Source: Coniferiporia sulphurascens | Lineage: Eukaryota > Basidiomycota > Agaricomycetes > Hymenochaetales > Hymenochaetaceae | DNA length: 64,000 nt | Assembly: GCA_002794785.1 (NCBI GenBank) | Contig: NBBA01000020.1 | Coordinates: forward strand, 558,001-622,000 | Direction of reading: 5' to 3' | Part shown: positions 13,801-25,746 of the stretch, one piece after another | Layout of the letters: each line of letters starts with the position of its first letter | Position numbering within the stretch: the first letter of the stretch is position 1 | The notes under the pieces: model-generated | Told to the model about the DNA's origin: nothing | The model's database searches: none | The model's input: the letters and a program-made list of their open reading frames with translations, nothing else | Translations under genes and position numbers: made by a program

Positions 13801-14815
13801 GATAGAGCTTTTGCGGGAGGAAAAGTCCGACTTGGATATGGCGGGCCCGACGTTGCAATCCTTGAAAGCCATTTTAGACGACCCACCAAAGGCGACTCAG
13901 ATTGCCGCGGTCGCTCAATACGGCAAACTTGTGCACGGGCTGTTTTCGGCTTGCCTTGTCAACATAGACGAGATGAGGTACAGCCAAGATGTGTCGTTGA
14001 CGAATTCTTCTTGCTGACTTGTATTTTAGGGGCCGTCAGGGCACATTGTCGACAATGAAGGTGACGAATAATCTCCTCGCCGCAGTTTTGATACTCTCCG
14101 TCGTCCCGCCGTATGTTGAATTCAGCGAAGTTGCGCTGGATTACTGTTGCTTGCTTATCTCCCAGAAACTGTTGGAGAAGGAGGTCTGTAAAGCGCCTCT
14201 TTGCTATATTTCTTTGGTGTTCTGACGTTTTGACTATTGGTGAAGGTATCTTTGACTGCAGCACACTGCGCGAAGACGATAATCCTCGCTGGGGCATCTG
14301 GAAATGCGATGCTAAATCATTGCATGAAGCTCTTATTGCCCGGACTGATCGAATACGTTGCATCGGTAGCTGCTTATGCAGACGACCCACCCTCCCAGGA
14401 AGCACACGCCAAAGGTATTGACGAAATATTGAAGGCGTTCTCCGCGTTCTTCGTATCCACACCCGAAAACTTCCGTAAGTCACGAGTCTAAATCCATTCC
14501 AACCAATCAGTTCGTGTATCTTACTGACATGCCGACTCGAATCTAGGAGCGCGCACCCTTGGTGTACTCCTCCCGACACTCGCCCTCCTTCTCGACCCAT
14601 CGAAGTCGGCGCCGTCATCGGTGCACGCACTCGCGGTGGCGCAGCTGCTGCAGATGGCCACGACATCGCCGGTCGCCTTCAAAGAGGCGACGGCAAAGAT
14701 GGAACACGATGCGAAGGAGCTGCTAGAGGTCTCAGTGCGCCAGGCGCTGGGCGCGGGGGCGCCGGCTGCGGGCCAGTCGGCGGCCAAACCCCAGATCTCC
14801 CTCAGGTCGTTCTAG
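7851..14815 (+). CDS. LAA1: LAA1/HEATR5-type HEAT-repeat protein
   Basis: Very large alpha-solenoid protein. In yeast, Laa1 binds the AP-1 clathrin adaptor and supports trans-Golgi/endosome traffic; animal HEATR5 proteins are orthologues. I map 16 exons: 7851-7883, 7942-8255, 8312-8423, 8473-8628, 8683-10488, 10544-10918, 10970-12247, 12307-12538, 12591-12877, 12928-13385, 13445-13557, 13620-13751, 13806-13977, 14030-14183, 14246-14474, 14547-14815. All phases close, giving 2,039 aa, the expected size (yeast Laa1 and human HEATR5 are about 2,000-2,070 aa). Family signatures include NRDPYARAGCALAFGSIY in exon 7, VFAKSPDADYEDSLLLEQYQ in exon 8, LTAAHCAKTI in exon 15 and LGVLLPTLALLL in exon 16. 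No membrane segment or signal peptide is seen. Intron 4 needs a GC donor (GCGAGT) to stay in frame. The assignment is firm; single exon edges may be off. Confidence 0.93.
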
Positions 14816-15739
14816 AGTCCGGGGGTATATTCTTCTTCCGTTAATACGTGTAAGTGTGCGGAGTATGTATGTTGATTTTCTTACGATACCTCGCGAGCTC
14901 AAATTACATTCCAAACTTGAACTCGGGTCCTGGATGGCTGTACTCTTCGATCGGGTGTTAGTTGGTCCGCTTTGATGCGGGTGTGCTCCGATAAGGCGTC
15001 ACTTGTTAGGAGGATCCGTTTCAAGTCTTGTCTGCTGCTCTCCATAATCAGCAGTGACAGCCTACTTCCATCTGGTTTAGCCTCCGTGTGTGCAAGCACG
15101 CATCCATAAACCTAGGAAGTCCTGCCGTTCGGCAGATAGCCTACGTAGGTGTGTCTTCAATACGCTCTCACTCCCCGTCACTCCGGATTTTTGTAGGTAG
15201 CAAATCTAAAAGAAATTTTAAATTTGATTATCGGTAGATGTACACACCAGTACCATATTACCACAGGGTCGTCACTTCTCATCGACGGACCCCGATCTTG
15301 AACTTTACTGTCCGTAGATCCAAAAGTCAAAGGTAAATCCCCACGAATATGATGTAAATCACTTTTTTTCGAAACCCTAACATCGCCGCGTCAGGGTTTA
15401 GTGACCCATCAGGACGCTGGAATTATGTCGAAGAAAAAGACGAGACCACTAGACCTTGTTTTGTACTAGAGATGGCTGGAATCCTGGCAGCTGCGAAAGT
15501 GCTTGTGATAGAGGCTGACTAGATAAAAATCCTATTGTCTAGAGAATCAGGTTTTCTCCGTCCCACCTGAATGCGAACATCATGTAGCACCTCATAAATA
15601 TTAGTGCCAAATGTATGGTACAATGATATGCGAGGTACTACTATGCGTCCAATGATATATGAATGAATTGTAGATTTGCAGTACTGATTTTTACGAGTAC
15701 ATTTAGTAGTCTACTATCTGGGCGTATTGTATAAAGCCC
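14816..15739. other. Intergenic, 3' side of LAA1
   Basis: No gene is seen. The sequence is AT-rich with short frames only. It should hold the LAA1 3' UTR and poly(A) site, but I cannot place them. Confidence 0.4.
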
Positions 15740-16650
15740 AATGACAGAAAGGGGGAGAAGGGACAGGGCGCCCTCCTCCCCCAAAGTGATACTGCTATAA
15801 ACTAAAGAAATAAGTCTCAGAAGAGCAGACACACAGGGAAGACGTACCGGCACCAAACACCTTCCCGCAAAGGGGGCGTCCCACCCACTCGCCCCCTGCC
15901 GGTCCAGGTGCAACTAAATGCACCTGCAGTAATTATCTTTTACCGGCTCCCGGTCATTATTTATACAGCGACTGTTATGACCTGTATAACTTCGTAAGAA
16001 ATAGCCAATCACGACAGTAGTTCAAAAGTGACGTACCATTGCGCTGCCCGCATAAATTCTAGGATCGTGCCGGACAATATGGGTCGAGGTAGCCCAGGAT
16101 CTAATCAAGAGTGTCCGTCAGCCGACTGCGGAGAGACGGGAATAATTTAATCTCACATAGCCTCGAGCCGACACGATCACCGCCACCGAGCCATGAGGAG
16201 CCTTCTGGATGATTGGTCGGGCTAACACTCGTGTGGTGGCGGACGGGAATGCCAGCTGCGGGATCGAGGTCGGTCACGGAGTGAATCTGGATAAGGACTG
16301 TCAGCTCGCACGACGAGGGAAGGAAACGAGTGAATAAACGTACCGTGGCCTCGAACTAGCGTACAGGACCAACACCAACTCGACCGCAGAGGCGCCGATC
16401 ATATGACGAAGCAGCCTCACACCGATGAGATGTTGCGGTCGAGTCCTCGTAAAAGATGTTGTGCGAGATGGTGATGGAAGGAGGGAGAGAAGTCTCTGGA
16501 CTCTGGAGAGTCCCGGAGAGGACTAAATATCTGGATACTGGGCTGACATGTTGTTTTGTAGTATTTGCATATTCGAGGCTGACGTCGATGAGACTGGTCG
16601 TTGAAGTCTCGGAATAGGATTCAGTGCTCCGGATGCCATTGAGCAAGACT
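15740..16650. repeat. Left arm of a large imperfect inverted repeat
   Basis: This segment is the reverse complement of 17,290-18,190, with scattered substitutions and small indels (roughly four bases in five match by eye). Matching landmarks include ACCGGCACCAAAC at 15,846 against its complement near 18,065, and the ACTCGACCGCAAC block near 16,440 against 17,480. Outer ends fade around 15,740 and inner ends around 16,650. A splice-like pair (donor GTACGT, acceptor CCAG) is conserved in both arms, so each arm may derive from a duplicated, now eroded, short gene or promoter. No intact protein is recognised. Confidence 0.8.
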
Positions 16651-17289
16651 TAGTGAGCTATCTTATAAATTAAGCCCAGCCTACGGAGGAAAACGTTAAT
16701 ACAAAAGAGGGGTGCAGTTGAGAATTGACCCGCGAGAGCTCGGAATGGAGTGGCACACTATAAAGTATGGACAGCCCGCGGAAAATTTACCAGCCATCGT
16801 GTTTGTTTTCTCCGTTAGTCGATCAATGTGCGCCGCCAGGTCTTGTTTATTGCTGTAAGTTTCTAGGTTGGTCTCCTATGTGCGAAAATCTAAGCGCATT
16901 ATGAATGTTAAATACCTGCTTAACTGCACGTCACGTATTTCCGGGGGCAAATTTTGACGAATCATGCGTCTTCAAATTGCCGCGATTATCAATGTACTGT
17001 AGCAGCTAACGATTCGGAGTGGAAGCAACAAAGTCAGTGTGAAACAGTCAAACAGTCAAAAATCAATATGACCAGGTTATGTTTCGAGACGCCGGAATGA
17101 GGAACTCTAAATGCAGGAGGAAATTAACATACATGCGTGAACAAAAAAGGAAATCGCTTAGAAAGAAAGCGTCTACAAAAGGAATTAAGATCTTCTGTAG
17201 TAACGGATTCGGTGCTTCCATAGATTTTACGAAGTCCGTTTTCAAGCTTTTACCGGTATGCCGACAGAATACATGTTTACATCACGCCC
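16651..17289. other. Spacer between the inverted-repeat arms
   Basis: About 640 bases separate the two arms. No recognisable gene is seen; the longest frames lack any family resemblance. It may be the loop of a foldback element or the ancestral spacer of an inverted duplication. Confidence 0.5.
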
Positions 17290-18190
17290 TCTCCCGTCAG
17301 CATAACTCAATGCCTCAGGCAATAACGTCATCGGCGTCAGCCTCAAGGATGCAAATACTGCAAAACAACATGTTAGCCCAGTATCAGACGGGTATATAAT
17401 CCTCTCCAGGACTCGCTAGAATCCAGAGACTATCCTCTCTCCTTCCATCACCATCTCGCACAACATCCTTTGCGAGAACTCGACCGCAACACCTCATCAG
17501 TGTGAGGCCGCTTCTTCTCTTGGTCGGCGCCTCCGCGGTCGAGTTGGTGTTGGTCCTGCACGCCAGTTCGAGGCCACGGTACGTTTATTCACCCATTTCA
17601 TTTCCTCGTCGTCTAAGGCTGACACTAAATACCCAGACTCACTCCGTGAGTGGCCTCGATCCCGCGACTGGCATCCGTACGCCACCACCCTGGTGCTAGC
17701 CCGACCAATCATCCAGAAGGCTCCTCATGGCTCGGTGGCGGTGATCGTGTCGGCTCGAGGCTATGTGAGATTAAATTATTCCCGTCTCTCCGCAGTCGGC
17801 TGATGGACACTCTTGATTAGATCCTGGGCTACCTCGACCCATATTGTCCGGCACGATCCTAGAATTTATGCGGGCAGCGCAATGGTACGTCACTTTTGAA
17901 CTACTGTCGTGATTGGCTATTTCTTACGAAGTTATACAGGTCATAACAGTCGCTGTATAAATAATGACCGGGAGCCGGTAAAAGATAATTACTGCAGGTG
18001 CATTTAGTTGCATCTGGACCGGCGGGGGGCGAGTGGGTGGGACGCCCCCTTTGCGAGAGTTTGTTTGGTGCCGGTCAGTCCATGGCTCTTTACATTCCCT
18101 TCTAAGACTTAGTTTCTTATAGCTTAGGACAGTCCCATCTTGGGGGAGGGGTACTCTGTTCCCCTCCTCCTCCCATTCCTTCAAGTTCCC
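17290..18190. repeat. Right arm of a large imperfect inverted repeat
   Basis: Reverse complement of the segment at 15,740-16,650. In this orientation it carries a TATA-like GGTATATAAT at 17,391, then a pyrimidine-rich leader-like stretch and a possible short exon with donor GTACGT near 17,580. No long conserved frame follows. Confidence 0.8.
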
Positions 18191-18384
18191 GCTGCCGGTA
18201 GTCAAGTCTGATACATTAATGTGTGTAGTAATAATATCGAATATCCGAGTATATAACTGTGAGAAATCGCAGTGCTAACTCTCAGTGTGCGTGAAATTAA
18301 ATCATATAACCACATCAATTTCAGCGTGGACACTGGCAGTTCCTGTGTGGAGCGAACAGTTGAGAGTGAACTAACTGAAGTGTG

Positions 18385-18456
18385 GGCCGCCTGGCGAAAT
18401 GGTATCGCGTCTGACTACGAATCAGGAGATTGCAGGTTCGAGACCTGCGGTGGTCA
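18385..18456 (+). tRNA. tRNA-Arg, anticodon ACG
   Basis: A full cloverleaf can be drawn. The acceptor GGCCGCC pairs with GGTGGTC (with two G-T wobbles). The D stem GCGA pairs with TCGC, and the anticodon stem TCTGA pairs with TCAGG around the loop CTACGAA, so the anticodon is ACG. The T arm is GCAGG-TTCGAGA-CCTGC. The internal promoter boxes are TGGCGAAATGG (A) and GGTTCGAGACC (B). A run of five T about 24 bases downstream is a likely Pol III terminator. No intron; the CCA end is not encoded. It would read CGN-type arginine codons. Confidence 0.93.
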
Positions 18457-18608
18457 TTGGTGTGCATATTGGTTAACACTTTTTATGCAAATTTTGAAGT
18501 CAAGTCTAATTTTGATGTTCTAGATCGCTTCCTTCCTTAAGTAATATATTGTACATAGATTTTACGAGAGTTCCGTCGAATACGAGGTCCTGGAAACTGG
18601 AGGCCATA

Positions 18609-19272
18609 CTATCGTGTGACCCCTGTTGCAAATTTTCAGTTTTTTGCTCCTGCTGTCGCTCAAACTTGCTTTTAGCTCTTGAAAATTTGCATGTGTAAAA
18701 TTGTCATATTGTCACGCCTCCTGAAGAAATTTTGAGGTAGTTTGATTCTGCACAAACGTCCGGGGCAGAGGTGCCCCCTCTTGCGAAGTTTTTGTCACAG
18801 AACGTCACTGTAGTATTTAGACTCCGATTACAATGGCTTCGGCACAGGCTAAGCACGACTTCGCCTGCGGGAACCAGTCTAAATCGGAGTTTAAAAATGT
18901 ATCGCATTTTGTCACTCTTTTGTCACCTTTTGAAAAGAACGCATCCTAGAAAATATTTCTAATACATATTTTTCTTTTAAATAGTGTGGCATCTACTGAT
19001 AGGATGTATAGTATATGCTAATGTAGACGTCGTAGCAAATCTCGGGAATATCATGTGAGCCAAGAGACCTGAAGGGGTGTTGACCATGGATAAATCTACT
19101 GTTTTGCCTGCAGACTCACAACACAGAATTATTTCGTGAAAAAAATTCACAGGTATAAAACTGCACTAATATACTTCCATTGTGAGGATTTTCGGCACTT
19201 GTTATGAATTGTGGAAGCCAGGAATTGAAGGTGACCCCTGTTGCAAACTTTGCAACAGAGGTCACATGATAG
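18609..19272. mobile_element. Non-autonomous MITE with TA target duplication
   Basis: The ends are inverted repeats of about 24 bases beginning CTATCRTGTGACC. They lie between TA dinucleotides at 18,607-18,608 and 19,273-19,274, as expected for Tc1/mariner-type integration. The 664-bp interior has no transposase frame. Just inside the right end a second copy of the terminal motif lies in the opposite direction, making a hairpin of about 16 bp (19,231-19,265). A further small inverted repeat (ACTCCGATT and its complement) lies near 18,820-18,895. Likely mobilised in trans by a mariner-like transposase. Confidence 0.75.
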
Positions 19273-19274
19273 TA

Positions 19275-20216
19275 CATGTACTAAGAACACTGACCTGCGG
19301 CCTTGAGTGAGAAACACTCCTGCGCAAGGACTGAAGAGGACTCCGGGGCCTGCGGTACGATTTTCGCTTGGTGTCGGTGTCGTGTTGTGCGGGGCCGGGC
19401 AGAGTCCGAGTCTTTGTGAGAATACCGACTCAGAGGGCATCTTACCAGACGTATCCGCTGTTGATAGCTGCACGGCTGAGCGGTTGGTTACTCGGTGCGG
19501 TACCAGATTAGTACTTGTCAAAAAGCAACTGGCACTCGGTGCTACCGCGAGGGACTCGGAATTGGAGCATATACACAGGGTATCACGTAAACCCAATCAA
19601 GCATCAAGCATCAAGAATCAAGCTCAGCACCCGGCCGGAGTAAAGTTCAAAGTACAGTAGACGTAGCACTGTTGTCCTCTACAGCCTCCGCCCATTTATT
19701 AATACTAATTGTCCCGTCCTCCAATGGGCGCTTCGCTAGTCCGCCAAGGCCGATCGTAAAACTGAGAAACCTCGGAAAGAAGTAGCCAGAGACGGACACG
19801 TGACGCATTGCTCGGACCGCTCACTTGTGTGCGAGGCTGCGAGGCTCCCGAACGCACTCCGTCCTCCCCATCGCTTCGTTGCTTCGCCAGCGACTATGCA
19901 CTCCTGTCCGCCCATTCCGCCCCGGCCCCCTTGACGCCCGACGCTCGATCATGTGCACGCTGTACCACATGCGCACAATAGAGAAAGTTAAACGGAAGCG
20001 CACTGGGCCGGGCGGTGTGCATATACAACACAGGGCCCTGTGCTCGCTCATATCGCGCTGAAACTGGACGGAGATACTTACCTGTGACGTGCAATACCCT
20101 GTGTGACGCACGTCTCCCAGATTTCTTCATCCTTAAAAGCGCGCGCTTTGACGCTTGTGTAGACTAACCCTGAAAAAGTTAAAGTCGACTACTGACGTAG
20201 AAGAAGGACTCGTTCG
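19275..20216. other. Intergenic, upstream of the GH3 gene
   Basis: No gene is seen. An A-rich CCTTAAAAGCG at about 20,131 could be a TATA-like element for the beta-glucosidase gene. No firm regulatory site can be named. Confidence 0.4.
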
Positions 20217-23200
20217 ATGCTTCGCCCCCTCTCCACGTCGCTTAGCCTTGGGCTTGGGCCAGCCTCGCATTGCTCGCCGCTGCGCTCCCCCACCCCGATT
20301 CCCCCGCCGCGCACGCGCTTCCCTTCCACCTCCATGCGCGCACATCGAACAAGGATGGCTCGACACCGCTGTACAAGAATCCATCTGCGGGAATCGAAGA
20401 GCGCATAGAGGATTTGTTGGGCCGTATGACTGTTGAGGAGAAGGTCGCGCAGCTGTGAGCGTTAGTTTGCTAGTGCTAGCAACTTAATTTTTTTTCTAAC
20501 TCCCTCGCAGGATCCAAGGTGACATGGACGGCTGGATGGACCTCTCCAACCCGCTCGACGACACTCTCACGTACAACACATTGGGTCTCGCTGCTATGAT
20601 GGCTTCGAAATCCGGAACGATATGGGCTGGATACCTCACCCCGTGGGATAAACTTGTGTTTGGAATTGAGGTGGGGCAGAGGTACCTTATGGAGAATACG
20701 ACGTTGGGGATTCCGGCTATGTTCCAGAGTGAAGGTGCGTTCCTGTTTATTCTATTTTGTTTTGGGCTGCGTCTGCGTTTTGTCCGGTTTTAAATTGGCT
20801 TTGTACTGATACCTGAATCCCATCTCTCCTCACCTCATTCGTGCACGCACATCAGGCCTACACGGCTTCACAGACAATGGCACAACCTTCCCCTCCCCTC
20901 TCGCACTTGCATCGTCCTTCAACCCTGCCCTCCTCTCAAACGTATCCGCCTCCATCGCAGATGAGGCAGAAGGTCTCGGCTTCTCACAGCTCTTCGTGCC
21001 TGTCCTTGACCTTAGTAGAGAACTGAGGTGGGGTCGCATCGAGGAGAACTTTGGGGAGGATCCGTTTTTGTGAGTTCACGTGGTTTCAGTTTTTTTTTAT
21101 AGCTTTCTCCTTCTGCTATGCATTGTTTAAGACTCATAATCCGTGTTAATATAGGACAGGCGAGATGGGCCACGCGTACGTCACAGGCTTACAGACTGGC
21201 CAGCGCCGCAACGCGAGCACCACCACGTCTGCACGCATGGCAGCTACATGCAAGCACTTTGCTGCGTTCGGAAGCCCTCAGGGTGGTCTGTAAGTAGTTA
21301 ATTTATTTCCTCCGTCACCTCCGTTGCTAAACAAACTGAAATAAATGAAATTGATAGAAACCTCGCACCTGTGGAAGGCGGCGAACGCGTGCTGCACATG
21401 ACGTATCTCCCACCATTTGAGCACGCGTGCGTCGATGCTGGCGCGTTGAGCTTCATGACAGCGTATTCAATCTTGGATGGGGTGCCTGCTGTTTCTAATG
21501 CACGTAAGTCCGTTTTTCCCTTTCCCCCCTCGTTAATGAAGATGGAAATATGAGACAAAAGCTGACACTGATAAACTCTCTCTTTTTGGTTCTGGTGGAT
21601 AGACTTGCTTAAAGAAATCGTAAGTATGCATTTCTTTTTCTTTTAGTCCGTTTGATTTGCATTGTGGCTGACTCCAGCCGTCGTCTTTTTTTTCTCGCTA
21701 GCTGCGCGATGAACTGAAATACCCATACTGGGTGACATGCGACGCTGGATCGATCGATTTGCTCATCTCACAGCACCAGACGTGCGACACACGCGAGTGT
21801 GCGGCGCGTGAGGCGCTGGTGAATGGTGTACAGGGTGAGATGGGCGGTGGGTCATATACGTATTTGACATTGCCTGGTATGTTCTTTTTCATTTATTGTT
21901 TTTTTTTTACGAAGATTGATCTGATGCTGATGTGGTGGATGTTAGACCAGGTGACGGCGGGCACGGTGCAGGAGAGCGATATTGACGCTGCGGTAGTTAC
22001 GATGCTGTGCACAAAGTTCACGCTTGGGCTTTTTGAGAGTGCGTTTCTTTAGATCTATCTTTTGTGTGTGTACATGTGTGTCTGACAATAATACTGACAA
22101 AAACTAACCCGACAATCCCGACTCCCTTCTCGTGCTCTTGCGCTCTGTAGACCCGTACCCGTACGCGGACTACAACGCGACGCTGCGCACACAGGCGACG
22201 CGTGATATCTTGCACCAGATGGAGCAGGAGGCGATCGTCTTGCTCGAGAACCGCGAGAGCACACTTCCGCTCGACGCGATCAAGGCTTCGAAGGTCGCGA
22301 TCATCGGCCCGCAGAGCGACCGTGTCTCGGTGCGTCATCGGTTCCTTCTCCTAACCCCTTCCGCTCATAATTCTTATTATTATTATCATTATTAATTATC
22401 AAACAAACTCAGTTCGGCGATTATGTCTTCTTCAACGCGTCCAACAACAGCATCTCCCCCCTCGACGGTATCACCTCCTTCCTCTCCTCCAAATCCTCGC
22501 CTGTCGAGCTCTCCTTTGCCGAGGGCTGCAAACTCTGGTCGTCCGACACCTCCGACATAGCCGAGGCCGTGGCGACCGCAACCGCTGCCGACGCAGCGGT
22601 CATATTCGTCGGTACCTGGTCCCTCGACCAAACGCTACTGTGGATGCCTGGCATGAACGCAACTACGGGTGAGCATGTCGACTTGAGCAGTTTGGCGCTG
22701 GTCGGCACACAGAGCGCGTTGGTGCAGGCCGTGGTGGAGGCGATGGAGGCGAAAGGAGGGAAGAGCGTAGTGGTTTTCGTTAGTGGGAAGCCGCTTGCGG
22801 AGCCGTGGATCCAGCAGAATGCGGGCGCGGTGCTGCAGCAGTTCTATCCGGGAGAACTCGTGAGTCGTCTTGCAGTCTTGCTAAATTGCGTATTGGTCAT
22901 TGTGTTGAACTACGTGTTACTTAGGGCGGTCTGGCGATTGCAGAAGTTCTCTTTGGTGACGTGAACCCTTCCGGTATGTTCCCCCCACATATGCTCATGC
23001 ATCCACACACGCTAACATATACGCGCTTCATATCCGCTCCGTTAGGCAAGCTCCCGGTGTCCTTCCCGCACTCGGTTGGCACGACTCCAGACTTCTACAA
23101 CTACCTCAAAGGCGGACGACTGATCGACGCTGGTCAGATCACCGCAAATGATACGCTGGTATTTGGGCACCAAGTACGTTTTGAAATCCTTTCTCTTTCT

Positions 23201-23954
23201 TCTTTCTACTCTCCTCCAAGCCTTGCCACTTTAAATTGTGGTCTGGTCTGGCTTGGGGAGACTGAAATAGACTGACGATATGATACCCGACTTATTTTCC
23301 TAGTACGTGCTTGACACCCCTGTACCTATCTGGAGCTTCGGGCATGGTCTGAGCTATACGACATTCGCCTAGTGAGTCTCGTATCCACAACTTATCTATA
23401 GCGCATCTCTAACCTACCACTTCCCTTCCCCCTTCTTCACCCGTTCACCCCTTCTGCACAGTTCCAACCTGCGCCTCTCCTCCTCCACAATCAGCGCCTC
23501 CGACGACTTCGAAGTAACAGTCACAGTCGCGAACACAGGCTCGGTCGCGGGCAAGGAAGTCATGCAGGTGTACATCACCGACCTCGTCTCATCCGTCGTT
23601 ATGCCGAATCAGTTCCTTGCCGGGTTCCAGAAAGTGGACATACCATACGTACACTATTTCGCTCCCTTTCTGCTCCCTACCTTTTTCCTTTCTCTCACTT
23701 TTCACCCCGCTGCGCCCTCCTCACCCTGCGCATACATGCCCATGTCCATATCCACGCTCACGTTCCCTCTTTCTCGTTCTCACTCTCGTTCGAGCAGGCC
23801 GAACAGCTCGACGGAAGTGACGATCACGATCAAGTCCTCGCAACTCGCGGTATGGACGCTCAATAATGAGTTCGTCGTCGAGCCTGGCCAGTTCATGGTC
23901 AAGGTTGGCTCGAGCGACACGGTGTATGCGAGCACAACGCTTACCGTGCAGTGA
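20217..23954 (+). CDS. Secreted GH3 family beta-glucosidase (start disturbed)
   Basis: Glycoside hydrolase family 3, which releases glucose from the non-reducing ends of beta-glucans. Exons: 20246-20454, 20511-20734, 20856-21069, 21155-21289, 21358-21503, 21603-21619 (17 nt), 21702-21876, 21946-22038, 22151-22329, 22413-22859, 22925-22973, 23046-23173, 23304-23371, then 23462 to the stop. In order: a hydrophobic secretion-like N-terminus, a TIM-barrel (RWGRIEENFGEDPFL), the nucleophile Asp in CDAGSID (codon 21,741), the second alpha/beta domain, GKLPVSFP, and a C-terminal fibronectin-type domain ending LTVQ. The only nearby ATG (20,217) is in another frame from the rest of exon 1. The last apparent intron (about 23,649-23,798) has GT and AG ends out of phase, although reading straight through stays open. 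Either the gene is recently damaged or the sequence has small indels. Confidence 0.88.
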
Positions 23955-24487
23955 TTCGGTGATTGCATGTGCTTTGGATTTGGCTTGGTGGGATCTTGAA
24001 AACTCTGTGGGCGTTATCTGGATCCTTGGTTCTGGATCTGGGAATTTGGTAATCTGGATTTAGGTATCTGGGACCCCCATGTAGTCTGATTTTTTTCCGG
24101 TTTGTTTTATTTTAAAAGGAAATAGAGGACGATGGGTTGCTGAGTACATTGGGGATTAGGGGTAGGGAGGGGAATCGGAATTTGAGTTGAGCAAGTGATA
24201 TGCAATCGCTTTACTTAGCTGCATATATAGACTACTCAACCAGTCCTTTACAACAGAAGAAAGTTGTTTCATCTATCGTCTACACATGAAATCTTAAAAG
24301 GCTTATATTCGGCAGTGCTCGGCTGTAACTCGCATTATTTCACGCATGTTTATAATAGTAATTTCTCAGGAAAACGCTAACATGCTACAAGTACAAACGA
24401 GCAAGAAACTATGAATGACGAGGATGACAAGATGAGGAAGGAGTACTAGTCAACGTCAGAACTTGAAACCAACCGAGCACCGAATTT
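23955..24487. other. Intergenic, convergent 3' ends
   Basis: This lies between the GH3 stop codon (plus) and the end of the NLR pseudogene (minus). No gene is seen. It should contain both 3' UTRs. Confidence 0.5.
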
Positions 24488-25746
24488 TCAAAGCGGACCA
24501 TCCTGAAAACACAGCCAGTCAGTTAACAACCATGCTTACAATGGTAATAGAAACATACCTCGGTTTGCTTCAAGATATTAACCCAGGAGGAGCCGCTATA
24601 CTCCAAGAGCATTCCCCAGTTCACTTGTACACTATTTCCATCAGTCAAAGCTGGGATGCGCATCTTGGAAATATCACATATACCGGAACAATACATGTGT
24701 GGGACCCATAATAAGAGGTTGTCAGATGGGTCTCTTACCCATCTATCACTGTCAATCATGTTTAAAGAATGTGACCCTGCAACTTCAAAACCTGCTTGTA
24801 CAATATCAGTGCCCCAGATCCTCAGGGTTTTGTCACTTGACCCAGACACAATGTGTTTTCCATCAGGGGAGTAGGCAACGGACAGGACCCGATCTGAATG
24901 ACCTGTGAGAGGCTCTCCCACAGGATTCCCTGTCTGGGCATTCCAGATCCTCAGGGTCTTGTTGTCTGAGCCAGAAACAATATATCTTCCATCAGGGGAG
25001 TAAGCAACAGACCGAACCTAATCTGAATGACCTGTGAGGTGCTCTCCCACAGGACTCCCTGTCTGGGCATCCCAGATCCTCAGGGTCTTGTCAAAAGAGC
25101 CAGACACAATTTGTCTTCCATCAGGGGAGTAGGCAACAGAACTGACAGACATCAAATGACCTGTGAGAGGTACTCCCATAGCAAGGGAAGTCCAGGCATC
25201 CCAAATCCTCAGGGTCATGTCATCTGAGCCAGACACAACATGCCTCCCATCAGGAGAATAGGTGACACACTTTATAGCTGTACCCACATCAGCTCTGCAT
25301 AGAGTAGGGTTCCAATTGTTTTCCTTTCCTGCTGCAATCAGTGGCTGGTTCTGGAAGTGTTGGTAAAATGTTTTAGCTACATAGCTCTCTACAGGCACCC
25401 AGGATAGTGCTGATATGTATATATGTGGGGTACTGGTAGAGATTACCTCATAATTTGCAGTAAGGAGTCTGTACAGATCTTTGCAGGCATCCTTAGCATA
25501 CATGTCAGATATCTAGTTAAAGTAAGAGATGTTAAGACTCATGAGCATGTGGATGTGGCTTGAGCATACCTTGTAATACTCAGAAAAGAGTTCAAGTATT
25601 GCTATGCCCGATTTTAATTTGTTTATGAGACTGAGACACTCTAGCCAGTATAAAGCTTTGGGGCCACAAAATACATTGTTCAAGAACCCATGAAGTGTAG
25701 TTGAATCACTATGTGGACCAGAAGTGACTATGTGATGCATCCAGTA
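24488..25746 (-). pseudogene. 3' part of a split NACHT-WD40 NLR gene
   Basis: C-terminal half of the gene whose 5' part lies at 42,956-45,681. Exons on the minus strand: 25746-25570, 25512-24559 and a last 15-nt exon 24502-24488. The first codons continue exactly from the other piece (SCL-YWMHHIV). After a linker come four WD40 blades, each with a SPDGxxIVSGSxDKTLRIW core, then a short tail. An in-frame TAG at 25,020-25,018 interrupts between blades two and three where Gln is expected (CAG to TAG). WD40 blades of fungal NLRs form the ligand-sensing platform and often evolve under diversifying selection. Here the number is low and the gene is dead. Confidence 0.85.

Noticed and set aside
16356..16646. 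96-aa minus-strand frame in the left inverted-repeat arm
   Set aside because: Considered as a pheromone precursor or small secreted protein, but it has no CAAX end or signal peptide, and the frame is not preserved in the other arm.
24656..24908. Plus-strand frames over the WD40 region
   Set aside because: Shadows of the minus-strand WD40 blades.
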